The notes under the pieces were generated by a model. It worked only from the letters and a program-made list of their open reading frames with translations, searched no databases and was not told the DNA's origin. DNA of 64,000 bases from Acanthochlamys bracteata (taxonomy: Eukaryota > Streptophyta > Magnoliopsida > Pandanales > Velloziaceae), in the NCBI GenBank assembly GCA_019914995.1, contig CM034130.1:2666001-2730000 (forward strand), read 5' to 3'. This document shows positions 1-11,600 of this stretch, piece by piece; position 1 is the stretch's first letter, and the number at the start of each line of letters is the position of its first letter. The position numbers and the translations under genes are program-made.

Positions 1-195
1 GAAACCTCGCTGATGTTACTGTTCTTCAATTGAAGTACACAATGGAGAAGTTTCCAAAAGAAAATCGAAGGAGAAAAGTTTTTCCTTCCAATGAAAAAAT
101 TTGTTTCTTTCCACAGCATTATTATTAATGACTCTGAATAAGTTTATTAGTGTATATTTGTTGTTATTTCATCTCTTTATATGTTGGTGAAGCAG

Positions 196-3100
196 GTTTG
201 GAAAATGGAGAAAGATGTGAAGAATCGAATTGCTAAAAGGCCACAAGGTAAATTTCGTGATATCATTGTTTTCACTTGCATCTGGTGAGACCCTGTATTT
301 TTGTTCATTGAATGTGCAGCTGACTTTCCTTATGAAAAAGTTTACTGCTTATTGCCACATTATCGTTGTGTAAATTCCAAATTATTTAGAAAGAGACATA
401 TTAACATTTTCTTCAATAAAAGAAACTAAGTCGCTAGTTACAAATGAGCTTCTGTACTATGTATTCAAGGGATAGGAAGCGTAGTTCACTTAGAAGGTGA
501 CAAATTCTAAACTCACTCTTTGAAGTCCTGAATTTTCTAAAGCTGGTATGCTGCTTACAAAAACTTTTTTAGTTAAAAAAAATTATAGTGCTTGTTCAAC
601 TAGAATTAATGTCAAACATACAGAATATAATTGGTCCGAAGTATTGAATATAAAGAATGAGTTAAATTATTCCCACATTAAAAAAAAATACAAAATAAAG
701 ATGGTTCATAGACTATAGAATCTCTAGACGCGTTGGCTTAAACTTTTGGGTTGTATTGGACTTTATAGTATATGGGCCAAACCGTGAGTGAAATACTTGT
801 CTTGGATTGGCTCCTCCGGTGTTGTATCTCTCCAACAAGTGGTATCATAGCCGATGGTTCAACTGAGCTCTTGAATAACCAATGCAAAGTTGAGGCTCTC
901 ATTGGCAGCGGGATAAGCTTGTTAAGAGCAGTGTGATTCATATGAGCTCTATATGGTGAGTGATGATTCAGAGCAAGTTAGTCTCTGAAAGTTCTTGATG
1001 TGCAATAACGGTGCTCGGATGAGGAGGAAAGATGCGGGTAACCATCTTTAAAGGAGAGAAAATGAAAGATGGTTCATATAGTAGAGTCTTTAGACCTATT
1101 GGTTTAAGCTCCTTGTCTTAGGTTGGCTTCTCCGGTATTGTATCTCCCCAACATGAAGTGCATAAGTTTGTGAATGTAACATGGAGGTATCATAAATTTA
1201 GGAACAAGGGTAGGTGCTTCAATATTATTATGTCCATTAAGTTCCAAGTTGGATATGACAGCTGGTTTCAGGACGTCCTGTGGTGTAATTATTTTTTCCC
1301 TCTAATCATGTTTTGTGCTTGTTTAAAGATGAAAAAGTTCTCATGCTTAGCCTTGTATTTAAAGCCGACTATTCATTCTTAATATGTTATCTAACTTGTA
1401 TAATTTCCATATCCATTAACGCAGTTTTAATATGTAAAGCTCAGTTCATAGCCTGTCTAAAGTTTGCCAGTTAGCAGTATGGGATCACAGCTCTTCTTTG
1501 TTTGTCACATTGTTTTTGAAATTCAATTCTGACCTGATGTCATTCTAAACTAACAGTTCTTTATTTCACAGCAAATTTGAAATTCAATTGTAACCAATTT
1601 CAATTCCAAGTGAAATGTGCCTACTATCTTTTATCATGCAGGAAATAAAAATATCTTATCATGTCAGAATGGCGAGTTTAGGAAGGAAATTTTAGGTCAA
1701 CTAACTATGTTATCTTGTGGAGTAACTTCATGGTTGAGCTCAGCTCAAGTAGCACATTCAAGTACAATACAAGGAACAAACATGATGTACGAGACCGCAG
1801 AGCTTTTTGAACTAGGAATACAGCTGACATACTTGCTCATTCTTTTGGGCTTACTTGGAGTTGGTACCTTCTTTGTCATCCGACAAGTCCTTGTGCGTAG
1901 GGAGCTTGACCTTTCTGCTAAAGAACTACAGGTGGATATCACTTCTTCACATCATACAGATAGCATACATTGAAATGTTTATAGCATGCATCACTTCGTA
2001 CTACAGCGTATATCACTTCTTCACATAATACAGATAGCATACATCAAAATATTGTTGATGAAACTTTATTTGTTCTACTGCTTGGTGTTACTTATCTGGC
2101 TTGATTTGCTTCGTAGTTAGTGACTTCACATCAAAGTAATTGCTACAAGATGCTCTATTTATTTTCTTGCATGAATTGTGTATATTTGGATTGATTTTGT
2201 TCTTTAATGTTGAACATTCTTTTATCCAGAGCTGAAATTAATTCAAGAACAGGAAAAAGAAAATTGAAAACTACATTTCAACTTGTGATAAAAAAAATAA
2301 TAAATGAAATGCGAAAATTATGGAATAAACAGAACTTTTGCTTCCTGTTAATGTTACTGAGTTGGTATCTGTGTTCACAGCTTATGTATCATATCCCTCA
2401 AGACAGAATTGCAAAGCTTCTTTCGTATCTTCTCTGCAATATAATTCATGCTTATCCTGCTGAAAATACGCTTCTCTCTTCACCTTTTGCTTATTAATCT
2501 GTGTGAGGGAGAGTCGTCAATACTTAATACATCGGGCATGCGAGCTGATTATTTTTTGTATTTCCATTCTTTAGGAGCAAGTCCGAAGTGGCGATGCTAG
2601 TGGAACCGAGTTATTCGAGCTTGGTGCAGTTATGCTAAGAAGGAAGTTCTACCCTGCTGCAATTAAATATCTACAACAAGCTATTGAAAAATGGGATGGT
2701 GATGATCAAGATCTAGCTCAGGTAAGATATGAACATATTTCTATCCACTGTAGGTAGAGTAGCATCTCACTTTCTAGAGATTACTTATTGCCTACCAATA
2801 CCGCAGCTTTGTTTAACTTTTGCGTATATCATCACAGTGACAATAAGCATAAATCTTGTACATAATTATTTAATCTTGGATGCTTAAGAGTTAACCCCTT
2901 CAGGACAATTAGCTGCTGGATTTTGCTCGAGTTGTGTGATCATTCCCCCTCTGCGGTCTTTGTTACAGGCTCTCCAAAGTATATATGGAAAAGAGAGTCT
3001 GTGGCTCATATCAGTGCAAGCTAATATATGTATTTTTTGTATTCAGATGTCTGAAAACCACGACTTATATTATCATTGTTACTGTTGAGTTGAGTTGCTG

Positions 3101-3595
3101 ACAAGTTAGTTGAGTTGAGTTGCTGATGACTGAAATGTTGTTAAGTTTGATTCTTTGAACAAACTCTCTTTCAGTAACATAGTAACTTGATCAAGGACCA
3201 TGTTTTACGTCACAGTTTTTAATCGTAGTTTTAGGTCCTGCAATTCAAAATAGATCATATACTATCCTATATTACACTTTCTGAACTGAATTTTGGTTCA
3301 CTGCAATGTGTAGGTATATAATGCTCTAGGAGTGAGCTATGTCAGAGACAACAAGCTCGACAAGGGAATCCAACAATTCGAGAAGGCTGTGAAGCTTCAA
3401 CCAGGCTACGTAACAGCTTGGAACAACCTAGGGGACGCATATGAGAAAAAGAAAGACCTAAAAGCCGCACTGAAAGCATTTGAAGAAGTGCTGTTGTTCG
3501 ATCCTAACAACAAGGTGGCACGACCAAGGCGTAATTCACTGAGAGAACGAGTGAAAATGTATAAAGGTGTTGCTGTAAAATCAGATGACCGGTAA
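196..3595 (+). CDS. PYG7: PYG7-like chloroplast TPR protein, photosystem I assembly (5' end outside window)
   Basis: Plant counterpart of cyanobacterial Ycf37, a thylakoid-associated tetratricopeptide protein needed for photosystem I accumulation (family knowledge). Exons read here: 196..247 (tentative), 1642..1931, 2575..2721 and 3314..3595; phases agree at every junction and the frame ends at TAA 3593-3595. The 1642 exon holds the stretch [18 protein letters not shown], a membrane segment, then [17 protein letters not shown]. The next exon continues EQVRSGDAS and carries the first TPR. The last exon carries two further TPRs, with [20 protein letters not shown] and [20 protein letters not shown], and ends in a basic tail. 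The transit-peptide exon(s) must lie left of position 1, so this is partial. The first listed exon rests only on splice sites and phase and could be wrong. The intron 248-1641 contains a TRIM element. Confidence 0.88.
696..1153 (+). mobile_element. TRIM-like miniature LTR retrotransposon in a PYG7 intron
   Basis: Two related direct repeats, about 696-837 and 1063-1153, share GATGGTTCATA near the start, a CTTGTCTT..TTGGCT..CTCCGGT core, and end in CCAACA. Two bases after the first repeat is TGGTATCATAGCC (840-852), a near match to the initiator-Met tRNA primer-binding site. Directly before the second repeat is a purine tract, aaaggagagaaaa (about 1050-1062), as expected for a polypurine tract. 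About 225 bp of non-coding DNA lies between. The second repeat lacks roughly 50 bp present in the first. The order LTR-PBS-PPT-LTR at about 460 bp total fits a terminal-repeat retrotransposon in miniature. No target-site duplication could be recognised. Confidence 0.75.
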
Positions 3596-4202
3596 CTTCT
3601 TTCTCACATATATATTATTACATATGAGATTTTTCTTAACGCTTTTTTCTCACCTAACCAAATAGTGCTACGTATTTATTAGTTTTTTACACATATCTTG
3701 AAATGATGCAATGCGAATGTGAATTATAAAGGGAAAAGAAAACCTGGGCATCTTGTGAATGGTCTAGCTCCCCTTTATTAGAGCTGATTATTTCACACGT
3801 ATGTGGAAGTTTTGATTTTTTCTTTTTTTGGGGAAAAGCGGAAAAGGAGCAAAAGTGTTGGTTTATTATATGAGGGGATGGTGTTTTGTTCCCCAATACA
3901 CCAGCATGCATCAAGCAGTGTGCAGAAGTGTGTTCTGACATTATATGTCATGCCTATCTCATTTCATTTGATTGCATTTTATTCCATGATTCAATCCTTT
4001 CCAGCTTCTCCACTGCAGCAGCAACAGCAGCTGATTCTGTGCATATCTTTTTCTTCTCTTCTCTTTTGTTTTATTTTGTTTTCTCCTGAATAGCAAGTTT
4101 TGCTTATTTTTTACATGCATTCATAAAATAAAAACGAACTACAGCCACGTTTGTGTGTTAACTGTTACGTTATTTCATCAGCTGATTATAGCGATTAGGA
4201 AT

Positions 4203-4383
4203 GTTTTTAAAATATAATTTTTCTAAAATAAAAAATAATTTATTATTTTTTAGAAAATGAGTTTTATTTTTATTTTAAAAAATAATAAATATAAAATAAC
4301 AAAAAATTTTTACGTATTTATAAATATATTTAAAATATAAATTAAAAAAATAAAAAATATTTTTCTGAAAATTTTATCCAAAC
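4203..4383. repeat. AT-rich MITE-like copy, family A (degraded)
   Basis: AT-rich block whose right edge reads ATCCAAAC, the reverse complement of the GTTTGGAT-type end seen in other copies. Its interior shares the family pattern of a TTTTATTTTTATTTTAAAAA run followed by AAAATTTTTACGTA. The left end is poorly kept. Confidence 0.5.
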
Positions 4384-5171
4384 GCCGAACAATGCCAAGT
4401 TCCTAATTTTTTTTTAACCACGCCGAGCCTGTTAGATGAATAAATGAAAAAGAGAGAGAGAAAACGTGGGAAAGCCGCAAGCACTACAATCACAAGAGCA
4501 GCTGCCGCTGCTGCGCGCGTGCACTTCGATTACCGCGCCCGGTTAAGTGAGCCCATGAAATTATTGTATAAAGCTTAGTTTGCCTGCAGTCAAACAAAAA
4601 CAAATCAAAAGCTTCTGCTTTTTTATTTTCTTTTATTTTTCGCTTTTTTCCCCAAATGCTTTCCACTTTTGGTGTGCTTCGTTTCTCTCCTGTCTTTGGT
4701 TGATTCCCATGATCCTACAACAGATTCCATGATTTGGAATTTTTAATTTTTTGGAAGGTAGTGGCAGTAACAGTAGGCAAGCATGAGAGCAGCAAGCACG
4801 ATGGAAGAAACGGGAGGCACTACAGAAGAAAAAATAGATTTTGCAATATAAGGCCTGAAAGTAAATTCTTTTAACTATGAGCATGTTGAAGAAGTTTTTA
4901 TTTCTCAACTTTTTATTTTATATTTTTAATAAATTTTTTAAAATATTTTTCATAATTTTTAAAAAAATTTTAAAATATAAAAAAATTATATTTTAAATCT
5001 TTTTATTAGTTATTATTTTTTTTTTAAAATGAAAAAATTAAAATTTAATTTTTAAATATTTTCAAAATATCTTTTTTTTGAAAAATTTATTTTCAACTCC
5101 CATATAATCCCTACATAACACAATCATGATCTCTTGAAAAGTAGATACATAATGATTATATACTCAGTAGT

Positions 5172-5374
5172 CATTTGGAATTGCTTATCAAAAAGTTTAT
5201 AACTAACAAATTTGTCTTTTTTTAACAAAAATAAAAATTAAGTATAGATTATTTTATAAAGTACAATTCTATGAGTTTTAAAATTTTTAAAAATTTTTAT
5301 AATACTGTAGAAAAAACTTTTAAAAATGAATCATAAAAATAAGATGAAATAAAAAACATAAGCAATACCAAATG
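5172..5374. repeat. MITE, family A, best-preserved ends
   Basis: Starts CATTTGGAATTGCTTAT and ends ATAAGCAATACCAAATG; the two 17-base ends are inverted repeats with one mismatch. The 203-bp interior is AT-rich and non-coding. No convincing target-site duplication; only a GT dinucleotide is common to both flanks. The superfamily cannot be assigned by eye. Confidence 0.75.
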
Positions 5375-6493
5375 GTCCCTCAAAGCTATCTTATAGAGTA
5401 TATACTCTTTTTAATTTTGAAAGCCCCTCGTGCTTAACTTTTCTTTTAGTTTTACAAGTACGTAAATACTAACGGTTTGTATTTAGGGATTCTATACCAG
5501 TGAAGTGAATTCTTACAAATTAAGTTTTTAAAAAGTGAGTTTGAGATATTTAATTATATTTAAAAGTGAGAGTCTTTGTTTGATTATGTTTAAAATTGAG
5601 TCTGAAAAATTTGATGATAAAAAACAAATCGGAACGAACTGACACAACTAATTGAAGAATAATTGAAGTGAGTTTTCTTATCGCTTATTTCAAAAAGAGT
5701 TCTAAATTTTCAATAAAAATAAAAAATAACTAAATTAATTATATTGATTTTAAAATTTTGAACGTGAATCACTAATCATAGTTAATCTTGTAATATTTAA
5801 AAATTATAATTTATGAATTAGGGTCAAGTATTGGTTGAATCAAGTTATATAGATTCACAAAAAAAAAAAAACAATCATGCACACGACAGAAGAATAGAGA
5901 GTTATTTAAGAGCTACATCAAGTACAGAGTTTTTCTACAGAATAATCACATTATAACCAGCTGCATATAGAAGACATCTTTATCTAACGCAAATAGTATG
6001 AGATCTATAGTCTGCTGAAAAATTTTCATTGTTCATAACAAATATTTTTTAGCTAATAGTATCCAATTTATGAAGTCAGGCTCTTAATTGGCACATTTAT
6101 TTACACAAAAAGGAATTATTCAAAATAAATAATTTTTAATACGAATGAAAAAAAAATATATATCTTATGTTTTGTAGAATAAACGTTTTCGTGAAGTTAC
6201 ACGTAACTCTTTTATGTTTTCCCATAGCGTTGGAATATATTTCGTTGTGCTAGTAAAAGCATTTCGGTATTTTTTATGTTTATACTTCTTTATTTTATTT
6301 ATTTAAATTTATTTTTAAAAATATGGTATTTAAAATTTCTAAAACATTATATGAATAAATTTATGTCATAAAAATATTATATATATAATATTTTTTAAAC
6401 AAAAAAAAAACCAAGTTACTTTAAAAAACTTAACAAAAATTTGTTTCCACTAGAGCACTTTATTTTATATAGTAAAAACTTTAGAAGCGTTTT

Positions 6494-6684
6494 GAAATAC
6501 GTTTAGAATAGAGCTTTCAAAAATAAATTTTTATTTTTTATTAAAAACTAAAATTTTAGTACGTATAATCTTTTTATATTTAAATTTTTAAATAAGTTTT
6601 ACAAAATATTATATAAATTTATTATAAAATAAAAATAAAAAATATTTTTATAAAATATAAAAAAAATAATTCTAAACGCTCTTT
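6494..6684. repeat. AT-rich MITE-like copy, family A (degraded)
   Basis: Bounded by GCGTTTTGAAAT on the left and TTCTAAACGCTC on the right, which are imperfect inverted ends, around an AT-rich interior resembling the other family A copies. Confidence 0.45.
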
Positions 6685-7300
6685 TGTGATAATCTTTCTA
6701 GCAATTAAATCACACGCATAAATATAAGTATGTTAACCAACTACACAAATACAAAACATAAAAGAAATTACTCTGTGTCAAGTATGGGCGTGTTTCAAAC
6801 GCCCGTAATTTCACTTTTTTTTCTAAAATTTTGAGTTTTGAATAATTTATATGTTTCATTTATACAAAAAATTCAGAACTTTATTTTTACATACAAAATT
6901 TTAATTCTAAGTTTTTTATTTACACATTTTTTAATACAACTGTATATTTCAATTTTCAATACACTTTTAAAATCTATTAAAACATAAATACTGAACTCTA
7001 CTTTCAGTTTATTTTTTAAAAAATTTTATTTTTTATTTTTCACTTTTACGAAATTCAGTTACGGATACCTTATGTCAAAATTGTTTTGGTCTTAATTGAT
7101 TGATACTAATTATAAATTCTGACTTATATAAGGATCATAAAAAGGTTAGGAGCGATATCAAAAGAAATTGAGAGCAATTCATGGTACGGACAAAAACGAA
7201 TTTGTTTTTTTAAAGTGAGTTAAAAAGTTATTAAATTAAATTATTAAAAATAAGTATATTTATTTGTAAGAAAAAGTAAATATTAAAACTTCGGTTAAGG

Positions 7301-8474
7301 TAATATTATAACTTCCCTCTTTTCTCGTTCTTCTCAAACGGTCAAACCGTTTCCCTCCTCTACGCAACCTTCTCTTCTCTCTCTCTTCTCTTGCGTTCAT
7401 TCATTCATTTCATAGCTGTTGATTGATATTCTAGTTGAGTTTCAGTGCACTGTCAAATTTTCTTATTATTATTAATTGTTATTATCATTATTATTTTGTT
7501 AAAATTTTCTATATAAAATTTCATGAAACAATGTATTTGTTTATTCATAATGTGAAGAACAGAGATCAAATTAGACAAAAGTTTATTGTTTATTGTATTT
7601 GTAGTACGGCAGCTCTCATTAAAAAAGACAAAAATCTACGAACGACCAACCAACCAACCAAAAGAATTAAGAGAATCATACGGATTCTTTTCTTCCTTTA
7701 ATATATAGTTTTTGAGAGAGACGAATCAACAACGCACGAGATGAAGCACAAATCAGATTATGAAATAGAAAAAAAATAAAAGAATTCATTAAAAGAATAT
7801 ATTTCTTTTCTTTCTCTTTGATCCTATACTGTTTAGTTGTATGCGTAGCAGTACAGTACGGAGGCTGGCTTTCGTGTTCAACTCTACTTTCCCCGACTCT
7901 AAACCAGAAAAGCTGCCATCGCAACAGAGTAAAGATGGTTAAAAGAAAGATCTTGGTTTGTGAAACCATTAATACAGAGGGAAGGAGAAAAGGTTTTCTG
8001 ATTTTGTGTGTGTTCCGCCGAAAGCAAAAAGGGTCAAGATTTTGAAGCAGAATGATCACCAGTTCCATTGATGAAAGGTTTGCATCTTTTTGATATAGAG
8101 ATCATTACCATTGATACAGAAAACGTTTTCTTTCATTGAATTCAATTGAAATCTTGATACTTCGTATATACAGAGGTGTCTACAGAGAAGAAAGAGAGAG
8201 GTGAAGTAAAGAAATAAGAAAATAAGTGTTCTTCTTGGGAATTGGACAACTAGAGCGATTCGTTCGTATCTTTATCTCGCGTGCTCTTTGCTGTAGTGAA
8301 ATTTTTCTAGAGAGAGAAGAAGAAGAAACGAACACACTTTGCCATCTCTCTCTTGTCCCTTTCAACTGTTCACAAACTTGATACTGAAGCGGGTTCAAGT
8401 TTTTTCTCAAAGCATCCAGCCAACCGGTTTATTGACAACAGTCAATTTTATTTGCAAATATTGATCTCTGGTTG
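7301..8474 (+). promoter_or_regulatory. ARF5 upstream region and probable 5' leader
   Basis: From about 7310 the sequence changes from A/T tracts to a pyrimidine-rich stretch (ccctcttttctcgttc, then ctctctctcttctcttgcg), typical of plant 5' leaders. It stays mixed in composition up to the ARF5 start. I see no protein-coding gene in it. The transcription start and any leader intron cannot be placed without RNA data. Confidence 0.45.
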
Positions 8475-8667
8475 ATGAAATTTCGTGAAAGTTTTCACCT
8501 CCCCGACTCTACTTGTTAGAGCAATTACAAGCAAACCAGTTTTGGGATATTGCAAAAGTTTGAAGTTTCTAGTCTTTTATGTTCTTGATTCTTGGGTAAT
8601 GATAAGTTTATATTTAAGAACTTGTTCTTCACTTCAACGATTGGGCCTGGAGCATTTCTTGTCTTAG
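8475..8667 (+). promoter_or_regulatory. Cluster of three uORFs ahead of ARF5
   Basis: Three short ATG-started frames end before the main ATG at 8679: 8475-8519 (14 codons plus stop), 8579-8599 (6 plus stop) and 8599-8667 (22 plus stop). The second and third overlap through TAATG, and the third stops 11 bases before the ARF5 ATG. In Arabidopsis, ARF5 translation is known to depend on uORFs and on ribosomal protein L24/eIF3h re-initiation. A similar role here is inference. Confidence 0.6.
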
Positions 8668-8678
8668 TGAAAGACAGA

Positions 8679-11600
8679 ATGTCATCTGTGTCCAGTAGTG
8701 CAGCTGTGCTACTTGAGGAAATGAAGCTTTTGAGTGAGATTCAAGGAAATTCAGGTCCTTTAGCTGTTATTTCTTTTTATATCTACTTGCTGAAATTTGT
8801 TCTAATACTTGTTTGAATAAAAAGATTGTTTTCCTGCTGTTCAGGTCCAAGTCAAGCCATAAACTCTGAGCTCTGGCATGCTTGTGCCGGGCCTCTGGTC
8901 TCCTTGTCGCAGCCAGGAAGCTTGGTGTATTACTTCCCCCAGGGTCATAGTGAGCAGGTTTTAATAGTCTTGCTATGTTAGAGAATTTTCCGGATATTGT
9001 TGCATCACCATATGATTTGTGTTCTTACTGGTAGTTTGCTGTTGTTCTAACCTCTGCTATTCTATAGATTCTTGCATTGGCACAACATGTTTTTTAGACT
9101 TCTAACAAGCTAAAATTTATATATCAATGTAGTTCTTGTCATTGCTATGTAGGTTTTACATGTCAGTTCATGTTTCTCACTTTGATATCAGCATCCTCTT
9201 TTGATTTTCCATTAGGTGACAGCTTCAACGAAGAAGAGCGCAAATTCACATATCCCAAATTACCCAAGTCTTCCATCCCAATTGATTTGCCAGGTTCACA
9301 AGGTCACTCTGCATGTGAGTATATCTGGATGCAAGACATCCTAAATTGTAAGTTCAAGGTATTTGGGAGATACTTATCAGGTGGTTGACCTTTCCTCAGG
9401 CTGATAAGGAAACGGACGAGATATATGCTCGACTGACACTCCAGCCAGTAAATTCTGTAAGAACATCAGTCCCTTATACAGGCGTGAGTTAAGCTATAAA
9501 GTTCATTATGAAAGATTGGTTGTTTCTAAGATTTCGTCGTTTTTAAGGCATGACAATTCTCTGCATCTCTAGGAACAAGACGTTTTTCCAATTTCGGATT
9601 TTGGACATGCAAGAAGCAGGCAGCCAAACGAGTTTTTCTGCAAGATACTAACAGCGAGTGATACAAGTACACATGGTGGTTTCTCTGTTCCTCGCAGAGC
9701 TGCAGAAAAGCTATTCCCCCAACTGGTTAGTGTCCGTGGAGTTAAGTTTCTTGCAAAAGTTTTGTATATGTGATTCTCATTTACTTGTGCAGGATTACGC
9801 AATGCAACCTCCAAATCAAGAGCTTATTGTCCGCGATTTGCATGATAATATGTGGACTTTCCGTCACATCTATCGTGGTAAGTTTGGGTGTTAAATATGA
9901 AGAACGTTCTTACTGTTGTCTAGTAGGGTTAATCACAGTGCCTTGACCTCAATTTTAAGGTTCGATCAAAATTGACGTTCTAAACAAACTTATCTGCATG
10001 ATGACGCCATTGAGTTGATGAGTTTCACAAGAACTATGTAATGTAACTGGCATTTGATTTAAAGTGGTCACCTCTTTCCAGGACAGCCGAAACGACATCT
10101 CCTAACCACTGGCTGGAGTTCGTTTGTTGGTGCAAAGCGGCTTAAAGCGGGTGATTCCGTGTTGTTTATAAGGTATAATTTAAGAGCATTCAAAGAATTT
10201 GGGTGTAGAGGTCACTGCATTATAAAATTGCATTACCACAGGTTTTGATAACTATGTTATAACACCGTTGAACAAGCTCTCCTAGCATGACAGTTTCTTC
10301 TCTTGATGGATCTTATTGACATCAGAAGTCTTCATTATCGACTACCAAAAATTGTGTTGAATAGATGTTCAAAGTAGAGCTAACAAACATTCTGACTAAC
10401 TTGCACAGGGATGCAAAGTCACAATTGCTCTTGGGTATAAGACGTGCTAAACGTCAGCAATCAGCAATGCCATCTTCTGTCCTCTCCACTGATAGTATGC
10501 ATATGGGTGTACTTGCTGCTGCTGCTCATGCTGCCGCAAACCGCACCGTATTTACTGTTTATTACAATCCAAGGTAATCTTCCTAATCTCTAGCATTCTC
10601 TCCAGAATCTCTGTTTATGATTGTTTTTCTCATTGTCCAGGGCATGCCAATCAGAATTTATAATCCCTTTGGCAAAGTATCATAAAGCTGCATATACTCA
10701 AGTATCAATTGGGATGAGATTTGGGATGATGTTCGAGACAGAGGAATCCACCAAAAGAAGGTTCTTGTTTACATGATTTATTTATTAGGCATCTAACGTC
10801 CCATTAGAATATTTAAATCTACTAATAATGTTCAAGAAATTACTATTACTGTCTTTTATTATTACTATCAGGCTTCTATCTTTATTGCCCTATTATCTAC
10901 TGGACTGGTGCAATATATAATTCATGTTAGTATCATGTACACCTATTTGGAAGTTTCTGAAAGACCATAAGCCTTGATTCTATTGTAGATATATACCTTC
11001 TAGGATGGCAGCTTCTTGAATTGTGTAATCTGTATTCAGTCAGAAAGTAGGATTGTTGCCGCTAGCAATTCACCTCGGACATGTGCACATTAAACTCACT
11101 AGTCAGTCTTGCAGATACATGGGCACAGTAGTAGGGATTAGCGATTATGATCCATTGAGATGGCCTAATTCAAAATGGCGCAATTTACAAGTGAGTTTCA
11201 ACTTTTGTTGACATATACCCTCATTTCCAGAATACGTTTTACTTAAGATGTATCTTCTCCTCAGGTAGAATGGGATGAAAATGGTTTTGGTGAAAGACCA
11301 GAACGGGTCAATGTATGGGAAATAGAGACTCCTGAGAGTGTATTTGTTTTTCCTAATATAGCACCAAGTTTTAAACGGCAATGCATACCTGGGTTTGCTG
11401 GTAAGTTGCAGAACTCCTTCTAATTGAAGATGCTCAACAGTTTGTTTTCTTCGAGAACCTCCTTCTTTGAAGCTACCCATAGATGAATAAATAGATTTGA
11501 TGTAGGGAAGATTATTCAGTCCTGAAATCAAGCGATTACACATTTTGTGACTTTATGAAAATGTCTTGTGCAGCGCCTAGAGTTGAAGAAGCATGGTTTG

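Larger units (their letters stand above)
3596..7300. other. PYG7 3' region and AT-rich intergenic DNA
   Basis: The first ~500 bp after the stop are of moderate composition and probably include the PYG7 3' UTR. A GC-richer island near 4450-4560 is followed by long A/T tracts. No coding region is supported; open frames here are short and low-complexity. Three short inverted-repeat elements are listed separately. Confidence 0.6.

Noticed and set aside
1936-2044. Short direct repeat containing CACTTCTTCACAT.ATACAG in a PYG7 intron
   Set aside because: About 35 bp, two copies, no terminal structure or coding role.
3110-3175. Possible C/D box snoRNA (TGATGA followed by CTGA-like boxes)
   Set aside because: The boxes are not paired with a terminal stem or correct spacing, and it lies in a PYG7 intron of ordinary composition.
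7676-8068. 130-codon open frame on the minus strand upstream of ARF5
   Set aside because: Composition and residues look non-coding, and it overlaps the probable ARF5 leader on the other strand.
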